Shown here piece after piece: positions 7,507 through 15,135 of a DNA stretch of 33,511 nt (position 1 is its first letter; each line of letters begins with the position of its first letter). The translations under genes and the position numbers were made by a program. This DNA comes from an uncultured Luteimonas sp. GTDB taxonomy: Bacteria > Pseudomonadota > Gammaproteobacteria > Xanthomonadales > Xanthomonadaceae. The stretch spans positions 1-33,511 of the forward strand of contig CALLKI010000065.1 in assembly GCA_938008415.1 (NCBI GenBank). Direction: 5' to 3'. The notes under the pieces are model-generated. The model saw only the letters and a list, made by a program, of their open reading frames with translations. It ran no database searches and was not told the origin of the DNA.

Positions 7507-8424
7507 ATGACCCGACTCCGCATCGCCACCCGCAGGAGCCCGCTCGCGCTGTGGCAGACCGAACACGTGGCCGCGCGCCTGCGCGAGGCGCATCCCGGGC
7601 TGGACATCGAACTGGTGCCGCTGTCCACCCGCGGCGACGAGGTGCTCGACCGCTCGCTCGCCGCGATCGGCGGCAAGGGCCTGTTCCTGAAGGAACTGGA
7701 GGTGGCGATGCAGCGCGGCGAGGCCGACTGCGCGGTGCATTCGCTCAAGGACGTGCCGATGGAACTGGAGCCGGGGTTCGCGCTGCCCGCGGTCCTGGCC
7801 CGCGCGGACCACGCCGACGCCTTCGTCAGCAACCGCTGCGCCTCGCTCGACGAACTGCCGCGCGGCGCGCGCGTGGGCACTTCCTCGCTGCGCCGGCAGG
7901 CGCAGCTGCGCGCGCTGCGGCCGGACCTCGAGCTGCGCGACCTGCGCGGCAACGTCAACACGCGGCTGGCCAGGCTCGATGCCGGCGAATACGACGCCAT
8001 CGTGCTGGCCTGCGCCGGCCTGCAGCGGCTGGGGCTGGCCGGGCGCATCCGCGCGCGGCTGGAGGCGCCGGGCTGGCTGCCGGCCCCGGCCCAGGGCGCG
8101 ATCGCGGTCGAATGCCGCGCCGGCGACGACGGGGTCGCGCGGCTCCTGTCCGTGCTCGACGATGCCGGCACCCGCGCCTGCGTCGAGGCCGAGCGCGCGA
8201 TGAACCGTGCCCTGCACGGCAGCTGCCACGTGCCGGTGGCGGCACTGGCCACGCGCGAGGGCGCGCGGCTGCGCCTGCAGGGGCTGGTCGGGTCGGCGTC
8301 GGACGGCCGCCTGGTGCGTGCCGAAGGCGAGGGCGATGCCGCATCGCCGGCCGCCCTGGGCGAGGCGGTGGCGCAACGGCTGCTCGCGGCCGGCGCCGGC
8401 GAGCTGCTGGCCGGCGTGGCCTGA
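7507..8424 (+). CDS. hemC: Hydroxymethylbilane synthase (porphobilinogen deaminase)
   Basis: This cytoplasmic enzyme of heme biosynthesis condenses four porphobilinogen molecules into hydroxymethylbilane. At 305 residues it is full length. Recognisable parts are the start RIATRRSPLALWQ, the catalytic Asp82 in SLKDVPM, the Arg-rich GTSSLRRQAQL (125-134), DLRGNVNTRL, and C240 in GSCHVPVAA, which carries the dipyrromethane cofactor. In many relatives hemD follows hemC; here the next gene is on the opposite strand and unrelated, so hemD is not adjacent. The ATG has no ribosome binding site and is predicted to be read from a leaderless mRNA. Confidence 0.97.
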   Translation: MTRLRIATRRSPLALWQTEHVAARLREAHPGLDIELVPLSTRGDEVLDRSLAAIGGKGLFLKELEVAMQRGEADCAVHSLKDVPMELEPGFALPAVLARADHADAFVSNRCASLDELPRGARVGTSSLRRQAQLRALRPDLELRDLRGNVNTRLARLDAGEYDAIVLACAGLQRLGLAGRIRARLEAPGWLPAPAQGAIAVECRAGDDGVARLLSVLDDAGTRACVEAERAMNRALHGSCHVPVAALATREGARLRLQGLVGSASDGRLVRAEGEGDAASPAALGEAVAQRLLAAGAGELLAGVA

Positions 8425-8446
8425 AGGAAGCGTGCGGCAAGCGGAC

Positions 8447-8475
8447 GGCGCGCGGCGCGCGTGGCGCCGCGCGCC
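8447..8475. terminator. Strong hairpin between convergent genes
   Basis: GGCGCGCGGCGC (8447-8458) and GCGCCGCGCGCC (8464-8475) form a perfect 12-bp stem with loop GCGTG in the 63-bp gap between hemC and the minus-strand DUF481 gene. The position suits a bidirectional terminator, although neither side has a T-tract. Confidence 0.55.
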
Positions 8476-8487
8476 GGCACCGCGGGA

Positions 8488-9258
8488 TCAGCGGAAGTTG
8501 TAGACCAGGTTGATCGTGGTCAGGGTGTCGGTCTTCTTCACCCCGGCGGCGGCATCCACGTCGCTGTTGTAGCGGACCTGCAGGCCGGCCTTGAGCGCGA
8601 AGGCCTCGTTCATCGCCACCACCAGGCCCAGGTCGTTCTGGGCGAAGGTGTTGTCGCTGCCGGATTCGACCAGCAGGGTATCCACCAGCTCGGTGTTGTC
8701 CGTCAGCTTGTGGCTGAAGTTCACGCGTGCGCGGCCGATCGCACCGTTTTCGGTCTCGCCGGTCGCGGCGTCGCGCGCGCGGCGGAAGCCGGGGCCGATC
8801 TCGGCGGACAGGTGGGTACGGTCGTTGTCGACGAAGCGGTAGCCGTAGCCGATCGAGAGCGTGGCCTGGTAGTCGTAGGCCGAGAACTCGTCGTGCTCGT
8901 AGCGGCCGCTGCCGATGACGTAGCTGCGGTCATTGAACTTGTAGGCGCTGGCCGCGCCGAGTTCGTAGCGGTTGGCGTTGAGCTCGTAGCGTTCCTCGTC
9001 GGTGCCGTCGCCGTCGAAGTCGCCCGTCACCTCGCCCTTGGCCCGCAGCGCGGCGGCGTACCACTCGTGCTTCCACTGCGCGGTTTCCTTGCCGAAGGCG
9101 AGCCTGGCGTTGAGGTTCTCCGAGCGGGCGTTGCCACGGCTCATGGCGAAGCCGAGTTCGCCGGTGCCGGTCCAGCCGTCGGCCGGTGCCGCGTCCTGGG
9201 CGTAGGCCGGCAGCGTGGCCAGCAGGATCAGTCCGGGGAGCAGTCGGTGTCGCAGCAT
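8488..9258 (-). CDS. DUF481 family outer-membrane beta-barrel protein
   Basis: A 256-residue protein with a signal peptide ending LPAYA (about residue 20), then GWTGTGELGFAMSRGN and regularly alternating aromatic/hydrophobic strands, as in the DUF481 (YdiY-like, salt-induced) outer-membrane family. It ends LVYNFR, so the usual terminal aromatic residue is followed by one extra Arg. The ATG at 9258 has GGAGAGGAC just upstream; the longer open frame would swallow unrelated DNA. Residues 80-89 read DFDGDGTDEE, an EF-hand/dockerin-like acidic loop that could bind calcium in an external turn. The function of the family is not established. A second, divergent DUF481-like gene lies immediately upstream. 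Confidence 0.85.
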   Translation of the reverse strand: MLRHRLLPGLILLATLPAYAQDAAPADGWTGTGELGFAMSRGNARSENLNARLAFGKETAQWKHEWYAAALRAKGEVTGDFDGDGTDEERYELNANRYELGAASAYKFNDRSYVIGSGRYEHDEFSAYDYQATLSIGYGYRFVDNDRTHLSAEIGPGFRRARDAATGETENGAIGRARVNFSHKLTDNTELVDTLLVESGSDNTFAQNDLGLVVAMNEAFALKAGLQVRYNSDVDAAAGVKKTDTLTTINLVYNFR

Positions 9259-9287
9259 GGGATGTCCTCTCCTTGGTTGTGGTTGCG

Positions 9288-9310
9288 AAAAAAAGGCCGC
9301 GCCAGCGGCC
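9288..9310 (-). terminator. Rho-independent terminator or attenuator between two barrel genes
   Basis: On the minus strand GGCCGC (9310-9305) and GCGGCC (9300-9295) form a 6-bp GC stem with a 4-nt loop, followed directly by seven T (9294-9288). It lies 22 bp after the stop of the upstream gene and only 29 bp before the ATG of the next gene at 9258, leaving little room for a separate promoter. Confidence 0.7.
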
Positions 9311-9332
9311 GGGATGTCATCGTCTCGGGGCT

Positions 9333-10019
9333 TCAGAACGAATAGCGCAGGCTCAGCGCGGCCTCGGTGTCGGTGGACCCGGCGCCACCGTTGCCGGCGG
9401 TGTTGTGGCGCAGTTCGAAGTCGCTGCGCAGCGTCCATTGCGGCATCAGCTGCAGGTCCAGGCCGATGGTCTGCCGTACGAAGGTGTTGACCCGCCCGGT
9501 CTCGAACAGGACCTGCTGCTGCAACCGGGCACGGTCGCCGAAGCGTTGCCAGAACTGGATGGTGCCGCGCGCGATCGGGCCCTGCGCCGCGGTGCCGTAA
9601 TCGACGTTGGGCTGGAGCCGGTAGCCGGTGCCCAGTTCCACCGCCAGCCGCGTGTCGCCGGTGTCCAGCGCCTCGAAGCCGTAGGTCGTGGCGATGCGGT
9701 CGTTCCGCCCGGTGTTGTAGAACCAGGCGCGTCGCGCGAATGGCGCGCGCAGGCCGATGAACCGCCGCGAGGCCAGTTGCGGCAGTTGCGCCGGCGCGAT
9801 GCGGTCGTAGCTGCCGGGGGCATTGCCCCGCGCCAGCGGCACGCGCGCGGCCGTCCGGTTCATCCACTCCGCGTCGGCGCAGACCAGGCTGTAGCAGGGC
9901 AGCCTGCGCGACACCTGGCCGGACGCGACCGCGACCGCGGCGGGGCGGTCGGGCGCTTCGGGCAGGGGTTGGATGAAGACCGGCAGTCCCGCGACGGCCA
10001 GCCACCAGGTCGCAAGCAT
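9333..10019 (-). CDS. DUF481-like outer-membrane protein, second copy
   Basis: A 228-residue protein with a hydrophobic N-terminus of about 20 residues (signal peptide). Its second half reads like a beta-barrel: TRLAVELGTGYRL, QQQVLFETGRVNTFVRQT, and a final strand DTEAALSLRYSF ending in Phe, the classic C-terminal signal for outer-membrane insertion. The last third resembles the DUF481 gene downstream, so the two may be divergent paralogues. A CYSLVC pair (C42, C47) near the mature N-terminus could form a disulfide. No strong ribosome binding site precedes the ATG at 10019. Function unknown. Confidence 0.72.
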   Translation of the reverse strand: MLATWWLAVAGLPVFIQPLPEAPDRPAAVAVASGQVSRRLPCYSLVCADAEWMNRTAARVPLARGNAPGSYDRIAPAQLPQLASRRFIGLRAPFARRAWFYNTGRNDRIATTYGFEALDTGDTRLAVELGTGYRLQPNVDYGTAAQGPIARGTIQFWQRFGDRARLQQQVLFETGRVNTFVRQTIGLDLQLMPQWTLRSDFELRHNTAGNGGAGSTDTEAALSLRYSF

Positions 10020-10051
10020 GCGTCTCGGGCGGAAAACCGTTGGCTCCCGGG

Positions 10052-10071
10052 ATTATGCCGCAGCGCGGCAT
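10052..10071 (-). promoter_or_regulatory. Possible -10 box next to a small palindrome
   Basis: On the minus strand CATAAT (10057-10052) lies 32 nt upstream of the ATG at 10019. It is preceded by the palindrome ATGCCG/CGGCAT (10071-10066 and 10060-10055), which overlaps its first bases. No good -35 is seen. It may be the promoter of the barrel gene, or the hairpin may only mark the end of the operon region. Confidence 0.28.
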
Positions 10072-10100
10072 GGTTGCCTTGGCCGGACCCTGAACGGGCG

Positions 10101-11042
10101 TCAGTAATAAAGCGTGACCACGTGCCGGGCTTCGGCGAAGAACAGCCAGCGTTCGACGAAGGACGCCGCGAGCGTCCCGGCGAAGGCCAGTGCCGGCGCG
10201 CCCCAGACCGGGCCCGTGCCGGCCGCGGCCAGGAGGCAGGCGAGCAGCGGCGCGCCGGCGAGCAGCGCCGTCGCCAGCAGGCGCAGCAGGCGCGAATGCC
10301 GGCGCGCGAGCACGAAGGCCATTTCGCGGGTGATGAAGTTCTGCCCGGTGTGGGGGCGTTCGAACACCGAGACCTCGCGGCCGGGCAGTCCGACCGCATC
10401 GCCCCGCGTGGCCGGCAGCGGGGTGCGGTCGATGTCGCGCCAGTACAGCCATTTCGCCACGGCGAGCACCAGGGCAAGGGCGGCGAGCAGGGCCAGCGCC
10501 ATCGGGCCGTCACGGCCGAGCGGCAGGCGCAGGGCGAACACCAGGTGCATCAGCGCCATGCCGGTGAGCAGCGCGAACAGCAGGTAGACCGGCACCACCA
10601 GCGGGTGCCGCCAGGCCGGGATCGGGGGCAGCGAGGCGTAGATCATCGCGGTGCAGACCACGGTGCCCAGCGCCAGCAGGGCCAGCAGCGCGCCGGCCAC
10701 GCCGGGCAGCGGGCCTTCGACGCCGCGCCACAGCAATGCGCCGAGGACGATGGCGGGAACGAGGCAGGCCAGCGCCAGCACGCCCTCGCGCGACAGCCAC
10801 GAGGTGCGCCATTGCGACAGCGCGCGCCATGCGCGCAGCGGCCGGCCCAGGTGCGCGAGCGAACACAGCAGGCCGATGACGGCCAGCGCGGTGCCGGTGC
10901 CCAGCGCCCACAGCCAGGTGGCCGGCAGCGCCGGGGCGCCGCGCAGCTGCAGCAGCGCGACCGACAGCCCCAGCCACAGCAGCAGGCCGAAGCCCGCGCC
11001 GGACAGGGTGGTGAAGAAGATCACCGACAGGGCTGGATGCAT
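10101..11042 (-). CDS. DmsC-type membrane anchor subunit of a molybdoenzyme
   Basis: A 313-residue integral membrane protein with about eight hydrophobic helices (roughly 8-33, 43-65, 86-104, 114-136, 147-170, 180-200, 252-274, 280-301). Conserved family text is visible: SLAHLGRPLRAWRALSQW followed by RTSWLSREG, and FFAEARHVVTLYY at the C-terminus. DmsC/SoeC proteins anchor the iron-sulfur and molybdenum subunits at the membrane and exchange electrons with quinone. It is the last gene of a four-gene minus-strand operon, 64 bp after the ferredoxin subunit. The start at 11042 (MHPALSVIFF) is chosen because the longer frame adds a non-hydrophobic, low-complexity extension; GGAGGA lies 13 nt upstream, a slightly long spacing. 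Confidence 0.88.
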   Translation of the reverse strand: MHPALSVIFFTTLSGAGFGLLLWLGLSVALLQLRGAPALPATWLWALGTGTALAVIGLLCSLAHLGRPLRAWRALSQWRTSWLSREGVLALACLVPAIVLGALLWRGVEGPLPGVAGALLALLALGTVVCTAMIYASLPPIPAWRHPLVVPVYLLFALLTGMALMHLVFALRLPLGRDGPMALALLAALALVLAVAKWLYWRDIDRTPLPATRGDAVGLPGREVSVFERPHTGQNFITREMAFVLARRHSRLLRLLATALLAGAPLLACLLAAAGTGPVWGAPALAFAGTLAASFVERWLFFAEARHVVTLYY

Positions 11043-11106
11043 GGCTCTTGCGTGTTCCTCCGTGGATGCGGAGCCTGCCACCGGCGCGGCGCCGCGTGAA
11101 GCGTGT

Positions 11107-11862
11107 TCAGCGCCGCAGCATGCGGCCCAGCCAGCGCGACAGCGAGGGTTTTTCCCGCGTGGCGGGTTCGGCCCCGTCATCGCCTTCGGCGTCGCCGCCG
11201 GCGCGGCGCGGGCGCGGGGGCAGGTAGCGGTTGACCGGGCGGTAGCCCAGTTCCGGCATCAATGCCACGCCGCCGCGGCCGGCCACCAGTTTCGACACCT
11301 CCGAATCCGGGTCGCCGAGGTCGCCGAAGTGGCGCGCGCGGGTTGGGCAGGCCTGCACGCACGCGGGCACGCGCTCGGCCGGGTCGAGGTTTTCGTTGTA
11401 GAGGCGGTCCACGCACAGCGTGCACTTCTTCATCACGCCCTCGACCGCCGAGTACTCGCGCGCGCCGTAGGGGCAGGCCCACGAGCACAGCTTGCAGCCG
11501 ATGCACTTGTCCTCGTCCACCAGCACGATGCCGTCCTCGGCACGCTTGTAGCTGGCGCCGGTGGGGCACACGGTGACGCAGGCCGGGGTCTCGCAGTGCA
11601 GGCACGAACGCGGGAAGTGCAGGGTCATCGCCGGCTGCGGGCCGGACGGCGTCCGCGCGGGCGCGACCTCGTAGCTGTGCACGCGGTTGAACCACACGCC
11701 GGACGGTTCGCGGCCGTAGGGCTGCTCGTCCGGCAGCGGGCCGGCGATGCCGCCGCTGTTCCATTCCTTGCAGCTGGTGGCGCAGGCGTGGCAGCCGACG
11801 CAGGTGTCCAGGTCGATCACCAGCCCGAGCTTCTTCTTCGAGGGCGGTGGCAGTGCGGTCAT
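11107..11862 (-). CDS. Four-cluster ferredoxin subunit (DmsB/SoeB type)
   Basis: A 251-residue electron-transfer subunit with sixteen motif cysteines for four [4Fe-4S] clusters: C21, C24, C27, C31; C87, C90, C95, C99; C120, C123, C126, C130; and C147, C150, C168, C172. Such subunits relay electrons between the molybdopterin subunit and the DmsC-type anchor. There is no Tat signal, so it should face the cytoplasm. An Arg/Pro-rich, acidic tail (about 210-251) extends past the family core. The ATG overlaps the stop of the preceding small gene (ATGA), indicating translational coupling. Confidence 0.92.
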   Translation of the reverse strand: MTALPPPSKKKLGLVIDLDTCVGCHACATSCKEWNSGGIAGPLPDEQPYGREPSGVWFNRVHSYEVAPARTPSGPQPAMTLHFPRSCLHCETPACVTVCPTGASYKRAEDGIVLVDEDKCIGCKLCSWACPYGAREYSAVEGVMKKCTLCVDRLYNENLDPAERVPACVQACPTRARHFGDLGDPDSEVSKLVAGRGGVALMPELGYRPVNRYLPPRPRRAGGDAEGDDGAEPATREKPSLSRWLGRMLRR

Positions 11863-12092
11863 GGCAGACTGCGGTGGCGGAGGAGGCCGGCGCCGGATGC
11901 GGCGACGGCGAGCGAGACCACGAAGGCGAAGGCGGCGCGCCAGCGCGGCGAGGGCGGGCGGCCGAGCATGCCGTGCGCCTCGCCGAGCGCCGGGAACGCC
12001 GACGGGTCGAGGAAGGCCCAGGCCGACACCAGCATGCCGGCAATCCCCGCGAGCAGCAGGAGGCACCGGATCAGGAGCAGCAGCTGCTTCAT
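11859..12092 (-). CDS. Small two-helix membrane protein within the molybdoenzyme operon
   Basis: A 77-residue protein I do not recognise. It has two hydrophobic segments (about 4-27 and 52-72) joined by a hydrophilic loop rich in Pro/Ser/Arg, giving a hairpin with both ends on the same side. Its ATG (12092) overlaps the stop of the catalytic subunit gene and its stop overlaps the ATG of the ferredoxin subunit gene, both as ATGA, so it is embedded with no spare base on either side. That arrangement makes chance open frame unlikely and suggests an accessory or structural subunit, assembly factor or quinone-site partner. It is easily missed because a long shadow frame runs through it. Confidence 0.75.
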   Translation of the reverse strand: MKQLLLLIRCLLLLAGIAGMLVSAWAFLDPSAFPALGEAHGMLGRPPSPRWRAAFAFVVSLAVAASGAGLLRHRSLP

Positions 12093-15025
12093 GCCCGCCT
12101 CCTCCCGGCATCGCGCGCGCCGTAGCGCAGCACCCCGATGCCGGCTTCGCCCAGCGGCAGCGGCTCGAAGGCGGGCGCCGACGCGCCGCCGGCCGCCGCC
12201 TTGCGGATCGACACCCGCAGGTCGAACCACGCCGCCTGCCCGGTGACCGGGTCGGCGTTGGCGTAGTCGCCCTTCGGCGTCAGGTCGGAGATCAGGTGGT
12301 TGAGCAGGAAGCCCTTCGTGCCCTCCGGCGCGTCCTTCGCCAGCCGCCACGCGCCGCGGCGCTTGCCGATCGCGTTCCAGGTCCACACCGTGTCCGGCTG
12401 CACGTTGCCGGCGAACTTCGCCTGCACGGTGATGGTGCCGTGGTGCGAGGACACCTCCACCCAGTCGCCGTCGGCGATGCCGTAGCGCGCGCCGGTGTCG
12501 GGGTGCATGTAGAGGAAGTTGCGCGTGGCGATCTGGCGCAGCCAGGCGTTCTGCGAGCCCCAGGCGTGGTACATGAACATCGGCCGCTGGGTGACGGCGT
12601 GCAGGGGGAAGCGGGATCCGGCGTCCCTTCCCCATGCCTCCCGGGAATCGCCCGGGGGATCCGTCGCCGTCGTGCAGGTGGCTGCCCCGTTGACCTGTGC
12701 CGATTCGAAGGGCTCGTACCAGACCGGCAGCGGGTCGAAGTAGGTCGCGATCCGTTCGCGGTGGCGTTCCGGCGGCTGGTGCGGGCCGTGGCCCAGCGCC
12801 GCGAGCCGGAACTTCTGCAGGGTCTCGGAATAGATCTGCAGCACGATCGGCTCGGCCGGGCCGATGAAGCCCATCTGCCGCGCCCACTCCAGGTAGCCGC
12901 GGTTGGCCATCTTGTAGTAGCGCGCGTGCTCCGGGACCGGCGCGTGCCAGAAGCCGCCGTTCTCGATGTAGCGCCGCAGCTGGTCCGGGTTCGGCGGGCC
13001 CTTGCCGTGCAGGCTGCCGTCCGGGCCGCGCCAGCCGGCGAGCAGGCCGACGCCGGGCGCGCGCTCGTGGCGCACGATGTAGTCGGCGTAGTCGCGGTAC
13101 TTCGGCGAGCCGTCCCCGTTCACCAGCCCCGGCAGGCCGATGCGGGCGCCCAGCTCGATCAGCACCGACTGGAAGCCGCGCACGTCGCGCGGGCGCCCGT
13201 CCCTGTCGGCCTGCGTGGCCGGGTCGAAGACCGGGTGGCGGATCGCGTCGGCCGCGCCATCGGCGTCGGAGATCGGGCGGTCGAGCAGGCTGATCGCGTC
13301 GAAGCGCTCGAGGTAGGTGGTGTCCGGCAGCACCAGGTCGGCGTAGGCCACCATCTCGCTGGCATAGGCATCGCTGTAGATGATGCGCGGGATGCGGTAC
13401 TCGCCGTTCTCGTCGCGGTCGGTGAGCCAGCGGATGGTCTCCGGCGTGTTCATGGCCGAGTTCCAGCTCATGTTGGCCATGAACATCATCAGCGTGTCGA
13501 TGCGGTACGGGTCGCCCGCCCAGGCGTTGCGGATCACCGTGTGCATCATCCCGTGCGCCGACAGCGGGTAGGCCCACGAGAAGGCGTGGTCGATCCGGCG
13601 CGGTTCGCCGTCGGCGTCCACCACCAGGTCCTCCGGCCCGTGCACGAAGCCCAGCGGCCCGGCGTCGAGCACGCCGTCCGCGTTGCGCGCCTTGCCCGGG
13701 CGGTTGGGCTGCGGGATCGGCTTCGGGTAGGGCGGCTGGTAGCGGAACGAGCCGGGCGTGTCGATCGCGCCGAGCAGCATCTGCAGCAGGTGCAGCGCGC
13801 GGCAGGTGTGGAAGCCGTTGCTGTGCGCGCTGATCCCGCGCATGGCGTGCATCGACACGGGGCGGCCAACCATTTCCCGGTGCTCGCGGCCCCAGGCGTC
13901 GGTCCACGCCACCGGCAGCGACAGGTTGCTGTCGAACGCGGCCTCGGCCAGCTCGCGTGCGATCCGCCGGATGGTGTCCGCGGGCACGCCGCAGCGCGCG
14001 CTCACCGCCACGGGCGAGTACCGCGGGTCGAGGTAGCGCTCGGCGACCAGGTGGAACACCGGCACCGCGGTGCGGCCGTCGGGCAGGGTGTATTCGCCAA
14101 CCACGGCGGGGGAGATGCCGGTGCCGCCGGCGGGCGCGGGCGCGCCGGCGGCCTCGTCCCAGCACAGCGGCCTGCCGTCCGCGTCGCGCGCGAACAGGCC
14201 GTCGTCGGCACCGCCGGGGTTGCGCACCACCAGCCAGTGCGCGTTGGTGTAGCGCACCAGGTATTCGAGGTCGATGCGGTCGCTGCGCAGCAGCTCGTGG
14301 ATCAGCGCGAACGCGAACAGGCCGTCGGTGCCGGGACGGATGCCGATCCACTCGTCGGCGATCGCGCCGTAGCCGCTGCGCACCGGGTTGACCACGACGA
14401 TCTTGGCGCCGCGCGCCTTGAGCCGGCCCAGCCCGAGCTTGATCGGGTTGGAATCGTGGTCCTCGGCCACGCCCCACAGCATCAGGTAGCGGGTGTGCTC
14501 CCAGTCGGGCTCGCCGAACTCCCAGAAGCTGCCGCCGATGGTGTAGATGCCGCCGGCAGCCATGTTGACCGAGCAGAAGCCGCCGTGCGCGGCGTAGTTC
14601 ACGGTGCCGAACTGCTGCGCCCACCAGCCGGTCAGGGCCTGCGACTGGTCGCGGCCGGTGAAGAACGCCAGCTCGTCGGGGTTGCGCTCGCGGATCGCGC
14701 GCAGCCACGAGGCGGCGATGTCCAGCGCCTCGTCCCAGCCGATCTCGCGGAATTCGCCCTTGCCGCGCTCGCCCACGCGCAGCAGCGGCCGGGTCAGCCG
14801 CGCCGGCGAGTAGTGCTGCATGATGCCGCTGGCACCCTTGGCGCAGATCACGCCGCGGTTCACCGGGTGTGCGGGGTTGCCCTGGATGTAGCGGATGCCG
14901 CCGTCCTTGAGCCAGACCTTGATGCCGCAGCGGCAGGCGCACATGTAGCACGTGGTGGTCTTCACCTCGTCGCCCGGCGGGGGCGAAAGGTCGAGGGCCG
15001 GTTCGTGCGGGGCGCGCGCGGTCAT
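12089..15025 (-). CDS. Molybdopterin oxidoreductase catalytic subunit, SoeA-like (DMSO reductase family)
   Basis: A 978-residue bis-MGD enzyme. The N-terminal [4Fe-4S] motif is C26-x2-C29-x3-C33-x27-C61 (CYMCACRC, ending VICAKG). Next comes a Molybdopterin domain with GRDQSQALTGWW and NYAAHGGFCSVNMAAGG, where C151 is the likely Mo ligand. The dinucleotide-binding domain lies at about 830-950 (MHPDTGARYGIADGDWVEV). No Tat signal is present, so the enzyme is cytoplasmic. From memory, the motif combination and the following B and C subunits fit SoeABC, the cytoplasmic sulfite:quinone oxidoreductase, better than periplasmic DMSO, polysulfide or thiosulfate reductases, but substrate cannot be proved from sequence. 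The gene is predicted to be leaderless and is divergent from a WYL regulator. Confidence 0.9.
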   Translation of the reverse strand: MTARAPHEPALDLSPPPGDEVKTTTCYMCACRCGIKVWLKDGGIRYIQGNPAHPVNRGVICAKGASGIMQHYSPARLTRPLLRVGERGKGEFREIGWDEALDIAASWLRAIRERNPDELAFFTGRDQSQALTGWWAQQFGTVNYAAHGGFCSVNMAAGGIYTIGGSFWEFGEPDWEHTRYLMLWGVAEDHDSNPIKLGLGRLKARGAKIVVVNPVRSGYGAIADEWIGIRPGTDGLFAFALIHELLRSDRIDLEYLVRYTNAHWLVVRNPGGADDGLFARDADGRPLCWDEAAGAPAPAGGTGISPAVVGEYTLPDGRTAVPVFHLVAERYLDPRYSPVAVSARCGVPADTIRRIARELAEAAFDSNLSLPVAWTDAWGREHREMVGRPVSMHAMRGISAHSNGFHTCRALHLLQMLLGAIDTPGSFRYQPPYPKPIPQPNRPGKARNADGVLDAGPLGFVHGPEDLVVDADGEPRRIDHAFSWAYPLSAHGMMHTVIRNAWAGDPYRIDTLMMFMANMSWNSAMNTPETIRWLTDRDENGEYRIPRIIYSDAYASEMVAYADLVLPDTTYLERFDAISLLDRPISDADGAADAIRHPVFDPATQADRDGRPRDVRGFQSVLIELGARIGLPGLVNGDGSPKYRDYADYIVRHERAPGVGLLAGWRGPDGSLHGKGPPNPDQLRRYIENGGFWHAPVPEHARYYKMANRGYLEWARQMGFIGPAEPIVLQIYSETLQKFRLAALGHGPHQPPERHRERIATYFDPLPVWYEPFESAQVNGAATCTTATDPPGDSREAWGRDAGSRFPLHAVTQRPMFMYHAWGSQNAWLRQIATRNFLYMHPDTGARYGIADGDWVEVSSHHGTITVQAKFAGNVQPDTVWTWNAIGKRRGAWRLAKDAPEGTKGFLLNHLISDLTPKGDYANADPVTGQAAWFDLRVSIRKAAAGGASAPAFEPLPLGEAGIGVLRYGARDAGRRRA

Positions 15026-15031
15026 GCGGCT

Positions 15032-15037
15032 ATTGTG
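15032..15037 (-). promoter_or_regulatory. -10 box 6 nt before the SoeA-like gene (predicted leaderless)
   Basis: On the minus strand CACAAT (15037-15032) is followed by 6 nt (AGCCGC) and the ATG at 15025. The spacing equals that of hemC, ubiE, lptM and the divergent WYL gene. No Shine-Dalgarno sequence is present. A clear -35 was not found. Confidence 0.42.
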
Positions 15038-15123
15038 CCCCGTCGGCGCGGCGCGTGCCCGCCGGCGGCCCGCGCCCCGGCCGGGCGCCGTCCGGCGGCC
15101 GGCCCATGCCGCGCCGCTTGCCG

Positions 15124-15129
15124 CATAAT
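15124..15129 (+). promoter_or_regulatory. -10 box 6 nt before the WYL regulator (predicted leaderless)
   Basis: CATAAT (5 of 6 matches) is followed by 6 nt and the ATG at 15136. Together with the minus-strand box at 15032-15037 it defines a divergent promoter pair inside a 110-bp, otherwise extremely GC-rich gap. Confidence 0.48.
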
Positions 15130-15135
15130 CGGGGC

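Noticed and set aside
8488..10452. One 654-residue minus-strand protein covering both DUF481 genes
   Set aside because: The upstream part is a shadow in the wrong frame of the second barrel gene and the DmsC gene. The signal peptide at 9258 with GGAGAGGAC marks the real start.
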